A DNA stretch of 64,000 nt, from NCBI GenBank assembly GCA_030418545.1, contig QAIB01000015.1:36333-100332 (forward strand). The letters are read 5' to 3'. The notes beneath the pieces are model-generated. The model ran no database searches. It was not told the origin of the DNA and was given only the letters and a program-made list of their open reading frames with translations. This stretch comes from Xenophilus aerolatus (GTDB lineage: Bacteria; Pseudomonadota; Gammaproteobacteria; Burkholderiales; Burkholderiaceae_C). Below, piece by piece: positions 7,194-15,141 of the stretch. How positions within the stretch are numbered: position 1 is the first letter of the stretch; each line of letters opens with the position of its first letter. The translations under genes and the position numbers were made by a program.

Positions 7194-9251
7194 TCAGCGC
7201 GGGTTGCCGATCCAGTGATCGACGGTCTTCAACAGGTCCTCGGGCGACACCGGTTTGGTCACGTGGGCGTCGAAGCCGGCGGCCGCCGTGCGCTCCCGGT
7301 CTCGCGCAGAACCCCAGCCGGTCAAGGCCACGATCCGTGGCTGCGGAACGCCGGCTTCCGAGCGAAGGCGCTCGGCGATCTCGAAGCCGTCCATGGCCGG
7401 CAATCCCAGATCGAGCAGCACGACCTCGGGATGCATGTGCCGTGCGGTCTCCAGCGCGGACGGGCCATCGGCCGCGCCGATCACCTCGTGCCCTTGCGCC
7501 CTGAGCAGTTCCACCAGCGTGCTTCGTCCGTCCGGGTTGTCCTCGACGACGAGGACGCGTCCCCGCCGTGCGGGCGTCGCCGGCGGCACGGCGCGCGCCG
7601 CCGGTTCCACGGGAGCCGTCTCGAGTGGCAACGAGACTCGGAAGGTGCTGCCCTGATTCAGGCCGGCGCTCTGGACCTCCACCGCACCGCCGTGCATCTC
7701 CACCAGGCTCTTGACGATCGACAAGCCGATGCCGAGTCCACCGTGCGCCTTGGCGCCCGTGTGGGGCAACTGGGTGAAGAGATCGAAGAGCCTGGACTGG
7801 TCCGCTGCCGGTATGCCCAGCCCGTTGTCCGAGACCTCGATCAGCGCGCGGTTCGCCTCGACCGTGCATGACAGCGAAAGCTCGCCGCCGTCGGGGGTGT
7901 ACTTGACCGCGTTGTTCAGCAGGTTGGTGACGATCTGCACGATGCGCGATGGGTCCGCGAGGATGGGCGCCGGCGTATCGGGCAGGCTGAGCGTCAGGCG
8001 GTGGCGCGCGGCGTTCACCCCTGGCTGCGCCGCTTCGACGGCCTGCACCAGCAAGGCAGACAGATCCAGGACCTCGCGCTTGAGCTCGACCACGCCGCGG
8101 CTGATGCGCGACACGTCGAGCAGATCGTCGACGAGCCGCACGAGGTGGCTCGTCTGGCGTTCGATGACTTCCGTGCGGCTCAGCAGCCGCGCGGGGTCCT
8201 TCTCGCGCTTCATCAACGCGATCGCGTAGAGCATCGGCGCGATCGGGTTGCGCAGTTCATGCGCCAGCGTGGCGAGAAACTCGTCCTTGCGCCGGTCCTG
8301 CAGGCGCAGTGCCGCCGCATCGCGCACGCGTTCGATGTGCGCCCAGCACCGGTCCACCACTTCGGTGATGACTTCCAGATCCTCGGCGTTCCACTGGCGT
8401 GGTTCGGCTTGATGAACCGCCATCATCGCCACCAGCAGCCCGCGCTTGACCAGGCCGGCGCAGACGATGGCCTTGATGCCGATCGCGTTGAACATCTTCG
8501 CCCCGCCCTCGTCGCCGAGATCGCGGTCGACATCGTCCACCACCAGGTGGCGCCCCATGCGAAGGTTGGACGTCGCCCGCGGTCCGAAGAGTTCCAGCGA
8601 ATAGACGTCGACGCTGGAAGGCACGCTGGGCGACCAATCGGCACGGATGGTGAATCGGTTGTTGTCGGCCTCGACGTCCGCGTAGGCGCAGCGCGTCGCC
8701 TCCAGGTGCTCGCCCAGGAGCCGGGTCGTCACCTCCATCACGTCCTGGGCACTGTTCAAGGGCCGCGTGGCGCGTTCGATGCGATTGAGCAGCTCCAGCC
8801 GTCGGCGGCCGCGCTCCGCCGAGGCCTCGGCATGCTTTCTTGCGGTGATGTCGATCACGGTGCCGATCGCCCGCACGCATTCGCCCTGGTCGTTGAAAAG
8901 ACCGCGTCCCTTGGCAGCGACCCACCGCATGACCCCGTCTTCCTTGCCGATGGTTCGGTACTCGACGTCGTAGACCGTTCGCAGGTCCGGGTTCTGGCAG
9001 TCCGCGAAGGCACGCAGCACGTGCCCGGCGTCCTGCGGGTGGAGGCAGGCCTCGAAGTCGTCGAGCGTGGCGGTGGCGTCGGGCGAAATGCCGAACATGG
9101 CCTTCACCCGCGCCGGCCAGTACAGCGTGTTGGTGGCCACATCGACGTCCCAGAGCCCGACCTCTGCAGCGTCGATGGCAAGCCGCAGCTGCTCCTCGCG
9201 CTGGCCCAGAGTGAGTGTGGCGATGCTCGCGCCCTGTGCGGTCTGGCTCAT
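7194..9251 (-). CDS. PAS-GAF hybrid sensor histidine kinase with C-terminal receiver
   Basis: A 685-residue soluble kinase. Order: PAS fold (about 15-135, with the closing IGTVIDITARKHAE motif), GAF (about 150-310), HisKA with His331 (LAHELRNPIAPM), HATPase (NLLNNAVKYTPDGG; HGGLGIGLSIVKSLVEMHGG) and a receiver with Asp614 (VVLLDLGLPAMDGFE). There is no DNA-binding domain, so output must pass to a partner, possibly the OmpR-type regulator at 3274. The ATG at 9251 was preferred to an in-frame GTG at 9284; neither has a strong ribosome site. It is the second PAS-GAF hybrid kinase in 9 kb, but its HisKA/HATPase subtype differs from the first (not NtrB-like), so this is not a simple duplication. 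Confidence 0.9.
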   Translation of the reverse strand: MSQTAQGASIATLTLGQREEQLRLAIDAAEVGLWDVDVATNTLYWPARVKAMFGISPDATATLDDFEACLHPQDAGHVLRAFADCQNPDLRTVYDVEYRTIGKEDGVMRWVAAKGRGLFNDQGECVRAIGTVIDITARKHAEASAERGRRRLELLNRIERATRPLNSAQDVMEVTTRLLGEHLEATRCAYADVEADNNRFTIRADWSPSVPSSVDVYSLELFGPRATSNLRMGRHLVVDDVDRDLGDEGGAKMFNAIGIKAIVCAGLVKRGLLVAMMAVHQAEPRQWNAEDLEVITEVVDRCWAHIERVRDAAALRLQDRRKDEFLATLAHELRNPIAPMLYAIALMKREKDPARLLSRTEVIERQTSHLVRLVDDLLDVSRISRGVVELKREVLDLSALLVQAVEAAQPGVNAARHRLTLSLPDTPAPILADPSRIVQIVTNLLNNAVKYTPDGGELSLSCTVEANRALIEVSDNGLGIPAADQSRLFDLFTQLPHTGAKAHGGLGIGLSIVKSLVEMHGGAVEVQSAGLNQGSTFRVSLPLETAPVEPAARAVPPATPARRGRVLVVEDNPDGRSTLVELLRAQGHEVIGAADGPSALETARHMHPEVVLLDLGLPAMDGFEIAERLRSEAGVPQPRIVALTGWGSARDRERTAAAGFDAHVTKPVSPEDLLKTVDHWIGNPR

Positions 9252-9441
9252 CGGGCCATTGTCATCGACTCGGTCGGACCGCACGGCCCGGGCGTGGCGG
9301 ATGAGACGGAGCGGGTCGCTCGCTTCCTGTCCGACAAGCGCAAGCTGGGTTCGCCGGCGCGGCGGTCGCGGGGCGCGACCTAAGTTGGCTGCTCATTCAA
9401 CCCCAGCAGAGGCCCCATGCCATCCATCTCGTGCCGCGACC

Positions 9442-9693
9442 ATGAGTGATCTCATCGGATTGATCCAATGGCCGGCGTTCGCCGCTTCGCTTGTCGCGGC
9501 CTGGCTGGTCGGGTCGAAGAGCAGCCGGCGCCGCAATTACGGCTTCTGGGTCTTCCTGGCGTCCAACGTGCTGTGGATCGTCTGGGGGATCAGCACCTCG
9601 GCCTGGGCGCTGATCGCGCTGCAGGTCGGACTGGCCATTCTCAACATCAGGGGCCTCTTCAAGACGGAAGAGCAGACCGAGGACCCGGCCTAG
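9442..9693 (+). CDS. Small inner-membrane protein of unknown function
   Basis: An 83-residue protein starting MSDLIGLIQWPAF. It has one predicted membrane segment near the N-terminus, a basic loop (SKSSRRRN), then two closely packed segments (YGFWVFLASNVLWIVWG and ALIALQVGLAILNI) and a short acidic tail. The aromatic helix pair resembles other short, functionally unassigned proteobacterial membrane proteins; no catalytic motif is visible. It is divergent from the hybrid kinase and convergent with the TetR gene. The ATG at 9442 gives a protein starting right before the first membrane segment, and the upstream codons look non-coding. Confidence 0.6.
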   Translation: MSDLIGLIQWPAFAASLVAAWLVGSKSSRRRNYGFWVFLASNVLWIVWGISTSAWALIALQVGLAILNIRGLFKTEEQTEDPA

Positions 9694-9722
9694 CCCCGGC
9701 GGCAGCCGCGGGTCGGCCTGCC

Positions 9723-10307
9723 TCAGAGCGGCGCGCCTTTGCGCGCGCGCAGATCGGCAAGCAAGGTGCGGATCGCCCAGCCGGTGGCCTTCGCGATCTG
9801 CTCGCCGCTGAGGTCCCAGTGATCGCGCATCTCGAGCCAGGGCGTCGTGTGCAGCACCTGCAGCATCGCCGTGGCGAGCAACTGGTCGTCCTTGGGCAGG
9901 TCCTTCACCGCATCGGCCGTCACCCGGGTGTAGCTCTCCTGTCGTTCCTTCTTCTGGGCGAGACGCATGGCGCGGCCTTGAGGCGTGGAGCGAACCAGGG
10001 TGACGATCGGTGCGATGCGATCCAGGCCCTGGTAGATGGACTGCGTGTCCAGCAGGTCGCTCTCGCTCTTCGGAAAGGAAACGCGTGCGCCTGCCAGTTC
10101 CCGGACCCGGGCGCTCGCCGCACCGAGCAGGGCCTCGCGATCGACGAAGTACCGGTAGATCGTTCGGCGGCTGATTCCGGTGCGTTCTGCCACCGCGTCG
10201 TGGCTCAGGTCAGCCCGGCCCTCGGTCATCAGCTCGATGACCGCATCCAGGATGCGGGTCCGTGCCGCTTCCTTGTTGCGCTCGCGTTGGCCCGCCACCT
10301 CTTCCAT
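9723..10307 (-). CDS. TetR/AcrR-family transcriptional regulator
   Basis: A 194-residue repressor-type regulator. The N-terminal three-helix DNA-binding domain contains the TetR signature (TRILDAVIELMTEG ... HDAVAERTGISRRTIYRYFVDREAL); the C-terminal ligand and dimerisation domain is divergent. The ATG at 10307 is preceded by AGAGAGG, supporting it over the upstream codon at 10340. It is divergent from a conserved hypothetical gene at 10424, and two matching 17-bp palindromes fill the spacer, so it most likely represses itself and that neighbour. The inducer is unknown. Confidence 0.88.
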   Translation of the reverse strand: MEEVAGQRERNKEAARTRILDAVIELMTEGRADLSHDAVAERTGISRRTIYRYFVDREALLGAASARVRELAGARVSFPKSESDLLDTQSIYQGLDRIAPIVTLVRSTPQGRAMRLAQKKERQESYTRVTADAVKDLPKDDQLLATAMLQVLHTTPWLEMRDHWDLSGEQIAKATGWAIRTLLADLRARKGAPL

Positions 10308-10324
10308 GCTGAAACCTCTCTGGT

Positions 10325-10374
10325 TGTCAATATGGCACAAGAAGTGCCAAAAGATATTGACACTTATTGTGTCA
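10325..10374. promoter_or_regulatory. Two tandem palindromic operators for the adjacent TetR regulator
   Basis: Two perfect 17-bp palindromes of the same design lie in the divergent spacer: TGGCACAAGAAGTGCCA at 10333-10349 and TGACACTTATTGTGTCA at 10358-10374. Their consensus is TGRCAC-N5-GTGYCA and their centres are 25 bp apart. A second perfect inverted repeat (TGTCAATAT at 10325-10333 with ATATTGACA at 10354-10362) brackets the first. A TTGACA at 10357-10362 could be a rightward -35 overlapped by the second operator. Palindromes are observed directly; assignment to this TetR protein is inference from position. Confidence 0.75.
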
Positions 10375-10423
10375 CAACCGACGATTCGGGCTTCCCATTG
10401 GCACCACGACCTGTGAGCACCCC

Positions 10424-10906
10424 GTGATCTACCACTTCTCCATCGCCGCCCACCGTCCCCGCCATGTCGCGGGAGTCATCGCCGAACTGTGGGGTGGCGA
10501 TGCCCTGCTGTTCCCGCCCGTGTCCGACGACGGCTGGATCGTCCTGGCCGGCGACGAGCGGCGCAGCGCGATCGAGGTCTACCCCATCGATACCGTGCTG
10601 CGCGAAGCCGACGGCGATGCGGACGCGTACGGCGAGTCCACGGGACACGTGGGCTACACCGCCACGCACGGTGCGATCGGCACGCCTTTGACGCAAGATC
10701 AGGTGATGGCCATCGCGGCCCGCGAAGGCTGGCCGGCGAAGTACCGCATGCGCGGCGGGATGTTCGGCGTCGTTGAAATGTGGATCGAGGGACGGCAGAT
10801 GATGGAGTTCATGACGCCCGAGATGCAGGCCGAGTACATGGCCTCCATGTCGACGGCCAACTGGCGCGCCATGCTCGACGCGTTCCGGGCGCCTGCGACG
10901 GCCTGA
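10424..10906 (+). CDS. Conserved hypothetical protein, probable TetR target
   Basis: A 160-residue soluble protein starting from a GTG (VIYHFSIAAHRPRHVAGV). Features include a Gly/Asp-rich central part (DADAYGESTGHVGYTATHGAIG) and a Met-rich C-terminal helix (MMEFMTPEMQAEYMASM). The N-terminal pattern resembles a small conserved family of unknown function; there is no signal peptide or membrane segment, and I do not recognise a catalytic motif. The GTG at 10424 was chosen because upstream codons run through the operator region. It is divergent from the TetR gene and probably controlled by it, so its role is likely tied to that regulator's inducer. Confidence 0.6.
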   Translation: MIYHFSIAAHRPRHVAGVIAELWGGDALLFPPVSDDGWIVLAGDERRSAIEVYPIDTVLREADGDADAYGESTGHVGYTATHGAIGTPLTQDQVMAIAAREGWPAKYRMRGGMFGVVEMWIEGRQMMEFMTPEMQAEYMASMSTANWRAMLDAFRAPATA

Positions 10907-10959
10907 GTTCGCCCAGCGCGATCCGGCCTGACCCGGGCGCTGTCCGGTGCGCCGACGCT

Positions 10960-11793
10960 CTAGGCGTCGAAATCGGTCGCGATCGACCGGTCGCGCCACG
11001 CATCGATGTCGGCGCGCAATGCCGCCAGCTTCTGCTCCGCGATGCGGTGGGCCGCCGGCCCCAGCGGCAGATGCAGCGGTGGATGCTCGGCATCGATCGC
11101 CTGGAGCATGACGGCGACCGCCTTCATCGGATCGCCAGCCTGTTTGCCGTCGTTGCTTTCTCGATACAGGCGGCGTGCGTGCGCGCTTTGCGCATAGGCC
11201 TCGATTCGACGACCGGCGCTCGCGATGGAGCGGCCCAGGAAGTCGGTGCGAAACGGTCCCGGCTCCACGATGATCACGTTCAGCCCGAGCGGGCGAAGCT
11301 CTTGTGCCAATGCCTCGGAGAGCCCCTCGACGGCGAACTTCGTCGCGTTGTAGTAGCCCGACCCCGCCGATCCGGCGATACCCGCTCCGGATGACAGGTT
11401 GACCACGCACGCCCCTGCGGTGCGGCGAAGCAGGGGGAGGGCGGCGCGGGTGGTTTCGATGAGCCCGAAGACGTTGGTCTCGAACATGGGTCGATATTCG
11501 TGCGGCTCGGCCTCTTCGATCGCACCGATGAATCCGAATCCCGCGTTGTTGACCAGCACGTTCAAGCCGCCGAACGCGTCTTCGGCCACGGCCACTGCAC
11601 GGGCCGCGTCGCCTGGCGCCGTGACGTCGAGCGTCGCGACGCGGACCGTGCGGGGGTACCGTGCCTGCAGGTCGTTCAGCGTCTGAACCGAGCGCGCCGT
11701 CGCGACCAGCTTGTCGCCACGCGCAGCGACCGCCTCCGCGAGCTGCCTTCCCAGGCCGCTCGAGCAGCCGGTGATGAGCCATGTCTTCTTCAT
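10960..11793 (-). CDS. SDR-family NAD(P)-dependent oxidoreductase
   Basis: A 277-residue classical short-chain dehydrogenase. The cofactor loop TGCSSGLGRQLA (TGxxxGxG) is at the N-terminus, NNAG is present (VLVNNAGFG), and the catalytic set is a Ser in NLSSGAG with YYNATK (YxxxK). The substrate cannot be predicted. Its ATG at 11793 follows GAAGGA and overlaps the stop of the MFS gene (ATGA, 11790-11793), so exporter and reductase are translationally coupled. Both are probably repressed by the TetR protein encoded at 13664, which suggests a role in handling a carbonyl or other toxic compound. A hairpin at 10953-10969 spans the stop codon but has no T-run. Confidence 0.88.
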   Translation of the reverse strand: MKKTWLITGCSSGLGRQLAEAVAARGDKLVATARSVQTLNDLQARYPRTVRVATLDVTAPGDAARAVAVAEDAFGGLNVLVNNAGFGFIGAIEEAEPHEYRPMFETNVFGLIETTRAALPLLRRTAGACVVNLSSGAGIAGSAGSGYYNATKFAVEGLSEALAQELRPLGLNVIIVEPGPFRTDFLGRSIASAGRRIEAYAQSAHARRLYRESNDGKQAGDPMKAVAVMLQAIDAEHPPLHLPLGPAAHRIAEQKLAALRADIDAWRDRSIATDFDA

Positions 11794-13256
11794 GTCGGTT
11801 CCTTCAGGTTCAAGCGGGTGGGTGAGGCGAGGGCGCCGAAGCCGATGACCGAGAGCAGGACCGCCACGCCGAGGCTCGCTCCGATGCACAGCATGGTGAC
11901 GACCAGTGCGTGGGCCATCGATTCGGCGTGCGGGCTGGACCCTGCGATGCCGAAGAAGACGCCACCGAAGACGGCGACGCCCAGCGACGCGCTGATCTGC
12001 AGAGCCGAGTTCGCGACGCCGGCGATCATGCCGGAGCCGTTGGCCGGCGCACGGTCGATGACCGAGCGCACCAGCGTCGGCAGTGCCCAGCCTTGGCCGA
12101 AACCCAGCAGGCCGATGGCAACGATCAGGGGGAACGCTTCAGGCATGCGTGCCGGCGCCCGGGCGACGATCGCGGCGAGATACACGCAGCCCGCCACTTC
12201 CAGGAGCATGCCGATCGCGGGCACCCAGCGGCCGAACACCCGCACGGCCCATGGGGTGGTCAAAGGCCCGACGAAGAATCCGACCCCGAAAGGCAGGAAC
12301 ACCAGCCCCGTCGCCAATGGATCCAGGCCCAGGCCGGACTGCAGATAGACCGAGAAGGTCAGGAAGAAAGCGGAGACCACGTAGAAGAACAGGATCGCGG
12401 CCAGGCCGCTCGCCAGCCCGGGCGTGCGCAGCAGGTCCGCCCTCACCAGGGGAACGCCACCGCGCCGCGCGAGCGAGGTCTCGAAGCGCCAGAAGCAGAA
12501 GGCGGCGGCGGGGCAGAGGATCAGCATGCCCACCGCCCACCCGGGCCAGCCCGCTTCGCGTCCTTCGACCAGCGGCACGATCAGCAGTGCGAGCGTGATC
12601 GCGCACAGCGCGACGCCGGCCTTGTCGAGGGGCGCCGGGGTCTCAGCACGGACATCGGGCAGCAGCTTCGCGCCGCCGATCAGGACCGCGGCCACGATGG
12701 GCAGGTTGATGAGAAAGATGACGCGCCATTCGAGGTGCAGGATGTTGGCGGCGATCAGTGCACCCCCGAGCGCCTGCGCGACGACCGCCGCCAGCCCCAC
12801 CGTCGCGCCGTAGAGACCGAGTGCCCGCGAGCGCTCTTCGACGGAGAACAGCGCCTGGACCGAGGCGAGGCCTTGGGGCGCCATCGCTGCAGCGCTCAGG
12901 CCCTGCAGGATGCGGCCGACGACCAGGACCGCAGGCGTCGGTGCGAGCCCGCAGAGCAGCGACGTCAGGCCGAAGCCGCACATGCCGATCAGGAATATCC
13001 GCTTGCGGCCGAACAGGTCGCCGAGCCGGCCACCGGTGATGAGGAACACGGCGTACGCGGCCGCATAGCCGGAGATCACCAACTGCAGTTCGGCGGCGGT
13101 CGTGTGCAGGCTCCCCCTGATCGACGGGATCGCGACATTGACGATGAAGAAGTCCAGCGGAGGCAGGAAGGCCCCCACGAGCAACACCGCGAATGCCCAC
13201 CACCGGCGCATCGCTGGCGTCGTCGTCTGCGTGGCGAGGCGCTGCCGCGGCGCCAT
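11790..13256 (-). CDS. MFS exporter, DHA2 (EmrB/QacA)-like, 14-segment type
   Basis: A 488-residue inner-membrane drug:proton antiporter-like protein. The signature between segments 2 and 3 is GGRLGDLFGRKRIFLIG, and segment 5 has the antiporter motif-C-like GLAAVVAQALGGALI; hydrophobicity fits about 14 segments. The ATG at 13256 has no convincing Shine-Dalgarno of its own and overlaps, as TGATG, the stop of a 28-codon upstream ORF that does have one; an ATG at 13211 is an alternative start. It is followed by the SDR gene with ATGA overlap. It is divergent from a TetR gene, and a palindromic operator lies about 140 bp upstream. Likely substrates are toxic organic compounds; none can be named. 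Confidence 0.85.
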   Translation of the reverse strand: MAPRQRLATQTTTPAMRRWWAFAVLLVGAFLPPLDFFIVNVAIPSIRGSLHTTAAELQLVISGYAAAYAVFLITGGRLGDLFGRKRIFLIGMCGFGLTSLLCGLAPTPAVLVVGRILQGLSAAAMAPQGLASVQALFSVEERSRALGLYGATVGLAAVVAQALGGALIAANILHLEWRVIFLINLPIVAAVLIGGAKLLPDVRAETPAPLDKAGVALCAITLALLIVPLVEGREAGWPGWAVGMLILCPAAAFCFWRFETSLARRGGVPLVRADLLRTPGLASGLAAILFFYVVSAFFLTFSVYLQSGLGLDPLATGLVFLPFGVGFFVGPLTTPWAVRVFGRWVPAIGMLLEVAGCVYLAAIVARAPARMPEAFPLIVAIGLLGFGQGWALPTLVRSVIDRAPANGSGMIAGVANSALQISASLGVAVFGGVFFGIAGSSPHAESMAHALVVTMLCIGASLGVAVLLSVIGFGALASPTRLNLKEPT

Positions 13257-13342
13257 CACGCGGGACGCCCGAAGCGGCCGGGTCTTGCGGTGGCAGAGCG
13301 AACTTCGATCGCTTCGATAGGGGATTCGAGACGGGTGGACAT
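13256..13342 (-). CDS. 28-codon upstream ORF coupled to the MFS gene
   Basis: On the minus strand an ATG at 13342 is preceded at good spacing by AAGAAGG and opens a 28-codon frame (MSTRLESPIEAIEVRS...) whose TGA at 13258-13256 overlaps the MFS start codon as TGATG. It could be a leader peptide that brings ribosomes to the exporter start, or the original N-terminus of the exporter separated by a frameshift or sequencing error. The peptide shows no signal or motif. Confidence 0.5.
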   Translation of the reverse strand: MSTRLESPIEAIEVRSATARPGRFGRPA

Positions 13343-13395
13343 GGGATGCCTTCTTTTGTCGGGCGTGACTCGCAGCGAGATGTTTGCGTGGAAAA

Positions 13396-13411
13396 TGTAT
13401 CGACCGGTACA
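13396..13411. promoter_or_regulatory. Palindromic operator overlapping the MFS/SDR promoter
   Basis: TGTATCGACCGGTACA is an imperfect palindrome (TGTA-N-CG-N2-CG-N-TACA). Read on the minus strand its end merges into TACATT, a plausible -10 for the MFS transcript, so bound repressor would block it. A sister site lies at 13528. The intergenic stretch 13343-13663 contains these two sites, a weaker half-site (TGTATCGA near 13623) and A/T-rich promoter-like sequence, and no other gene that I can see. Confidence 0.65.
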
Positions 13412-13527
13412 AAAATAGTCGAAGAAAAACGACTTGGTGTCGTCATGGAACAGGCCCTGTTCGATTCGAGCGGGCCGCCGGCGCCGAGTTGCCTGTGTGC
13501 GTCCCAGGGAACTTGGCTAACGAATTA

Positions 13528-13543
13528 CGTATCGGTCGGTACA
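13528..13543. promoter_or_regulatory. Second operator copy, ahead of the tetR gene
   Basis: CGTATCGGTCGGTACA shares GTATCG-N2-CGGTACA and the following AA with the site at 13396, in the same orientation 132 bp away. It is followed by a TATA-rich stretch (AAATATATG) that could hold the -10 of the TetR transcript. Two matched sites, one near each divergent promoter, fit repression of both the regulator and the exporter operon by the regulator encoded at 13664. Confidence 0.6.
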
Positions 13544-13663
13544 AATATATGTGCGCACGGCGGTCCTGTCAACGGAGCCTTTCAGACAGACGCGAGCTGC
13601 CGCCCCTGGCGTGCGAGAATTCTGTATCGAGTAGTATTTAAATTTCATCGACAGGAACGGCTC

Positions 13664-14281
13664 ATGAGTCAGCGAGGACGGCCACGCACCTTCGACCGCG
13701 ACGTGGCGCTTACTTCAGCCATGCACCTGTTCTGGGAGCACGGCTTCGAATCCACCTCTCTGTCGCAGCTGAAAGCGGCGATGGGCACCGGCATCTCCGC
13801 GCCGAGCTTCTACGCGGCCTTCGAGTCCAAGGAGGCGCTCTACAGGGAAGCCCTGGAGCTGTACCTGAAGACCTACGACCTGACGCGGAGTCTTCATGAT
13901 CCGTCGCTTGCGCCGCGGGAGGCCGTGTTCCTGGCGCTGGACCGGTCTGCGAGGATGCAAGCCGGGACTGGTCACCCGAAGGGCTGCATGGTCACCTTGG
14001 GCAGCATGACCTTTCAGCCGAGTGCGAGCGAGGCGGTCACCCAATTGCTGCGCGACTCGCGTACACGCACCCGGGATGGCTTTCGCTCGTGCGTGGAGCG
14101 TGGAATCAAGAGCGGAGAGTTGCGACGGTCCACCGATCCGGCCTCGCTCGCACTGGCGTTCGACAGCTTCTTCCACGGGATGTCCGTCCTCGCGCGCGAC
14201 AAGTTGCGCCAGAGCGTGATCGAGAAGACCGTGATCGACGCCATGGGCATCTGGGACGCGGCCGCGAGCAAGCGCTCCTGA
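13664..14281 (+). CDS. TetR/AcrR-family regulator of the divergent MFS/SDR operon
   Basis: A 205-residue TetR protein. The DNA-binding domain covers about residues 1-55 (GRPRTFDRDVALTSAMHLFWEHGFESTSLSQLKAAMG, with recognition segment APSFYAAFESKEALYREAL). The C-terminal domain includes CMVTLGSMTF, characteristic of the subfamily that controls oxidoreductase or exporter genes. AGGAA precedes the ATG at 13664. Divergence from the MFS-SDR pair and two repeated palindromes between them argue that it represses both directions. The inducer is probably an exporter or SDR substrate (inference). Confidence 0.88.
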   Translation: MSQRGRPRTFDRDVALTSAMHLFWEHGFESTSLSQLKAAMGTGISAPSFYAAFESKEALYREALELYLKTYDLTRSLHDPSLAPREAVFLALDRSARMQAGTGHPKGCMVTLGSMTFQPSASEAVTQLLRDSRTRTRDGFRSCVERGIKSGELRRSTDPASLALAFDSFFHGMSVLARDKLRQSVIEKTVIDAMGIWDAAASKRS

Positions 14282-14361
14282 GGTGCCGGCGGGCGCGGGA
14301 TCGACCCGGTCGGTGGCGGTAGTCCGACGCGCGCCGTGGGCGTTGCTATCCTTTCGCCTCG

Positions 14362-15123
14362 ATGACACGCCTGGCCCCCGAATTCCACCGTCTCTATGCG
14401 CCTCTCCCCGGCGGCGACACGTCCGACACGGCGCTGGTCGGGCCCGGTGGCGAGGTGCGGGCGCTGGTGATGGAGCTCACCGCGCCACCGTCCTGGGACA
14501 GCCTGCGACCGGTCTGGCAGGGCGTGCAGACCGAACTGGGCTTTCCTGCTCCCGCCATCGCCGTGTCGGGCGTCGACGGACTCCAGCTCTGGTTCTCGCT
14601 AGCGAATGCCGTGACGGCGCAGGAAGGCCATGCCTTCCTCCACGCGCTGCGCCGGCGTTTTCTTCCCGACGTGCCGATCCGCCGGCTGCGGTTGTGGCCG
14701 AGCGCTGCATCCGAACACGTGCGCCCCGTGCCACAAAGGCAGGCGCCGAGTGGCGATTGGTCAGCGTTCGTGGCGCCCGACCTGGCGCCGGTGTTCGGCG
14801 ACACGCCCTGGCTGGACATTCCGCCCAGCGACGACGGCCAGGCGGCGCTGCTGGCCGCGCTCGAATCCATCCCGCGGGCGGTATTCGATGCGGCGGCAGC
14901 ACTTCTGGGCGACGAGGCATCCTTGACTTCCGACCCCATCGCTGCGGATCGGCCGGACAGCGAAGCGCCCGCGCCCGCGGCGGCTCCCACGCCGCGCATG
15001 ATCCCGACCGACGATCCGCTTCTTTTTCTTCGACAGGTGATGAGCGACGAGCGCGTGCCGCTCGCCTTGCGAGTCGAAGCCGCCAAGGCCTTGCTGGCAC
15101 ACCGCGCAGGCGGCGGACGTTGA
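14362..15123 (+). CDS. Conserved hypothetical protein
   Basis: A 253-residue soluble protein. The N-terminal ~150 residues form an alpha/beta region (LQLWFSLANAVTAQEGHAFLHALRRRF ... RLRLWPS) with no catalytic motif that I recognise. A low-complexity Pro/Ala linker follows (about 200-215), and the C-terminal helix pair (FLRQVMSDERVPLALRVEAAKALL) resembles a short motif of phage small-terminase-like and other DNA-associated proteins. There is no signal peptide or membrane segment. It is convergent with ureG, 18 bases from the ureG stop; there is no evidence that it takes part in urease maturation. Confidence 0.55.
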   Translation: MTRLAPEFHRLYAPLPGGDTSDTALVGPGGEVRALVMELTAPPSWDSLRPVWQGVQTELGFPAPAIAVSGVDGLQLWFSLANAVTAQEGHAFLHALRRRFLPDVPIRRLRLWPSAASEHVRPVPQRQAPSGDWSAFVAPDLAPVFGDTPWLDIPPSDDGQAALLAALESIPRAVFDAAAALLGDEASLTSDPIAADRPDSEAPAPAAAPTPRMIPTDDPLLFLRQVMSDERVPLALRVEAAKALLAHRAGGGR

Positions 15124-15141
15124 CGGCGTTGCGCCGCGTGC

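Noticed and set aside
4462..7869. A 1135-codon minus-strand frame over the HtrA and FNR genes
   Set aside because: Antisense to genes with intact catalytic and DNA-binding motifs; low-complexity Arg/Gly/Ala composition and no recognisable domain.
9252..9441. An FNR box between the second hybrid kinase and the small membrane protein
   Set aside because: I looked for TTGA-N6-TCAA-like sites on both strands and found no acceptable match.
10333..10349. A second sigma-54 promoter (TGGCAC at 10333)
   Set aside because: No TTGC at the required distance; the TGGCAC belongs to a perfect TetR-type palindrome.
10953..10969. Rho-independent terminator at the SDR stop codon
   Set aside because: A 6-bp stem spanning the stop codon but with no T-run on either side; too weak to call.
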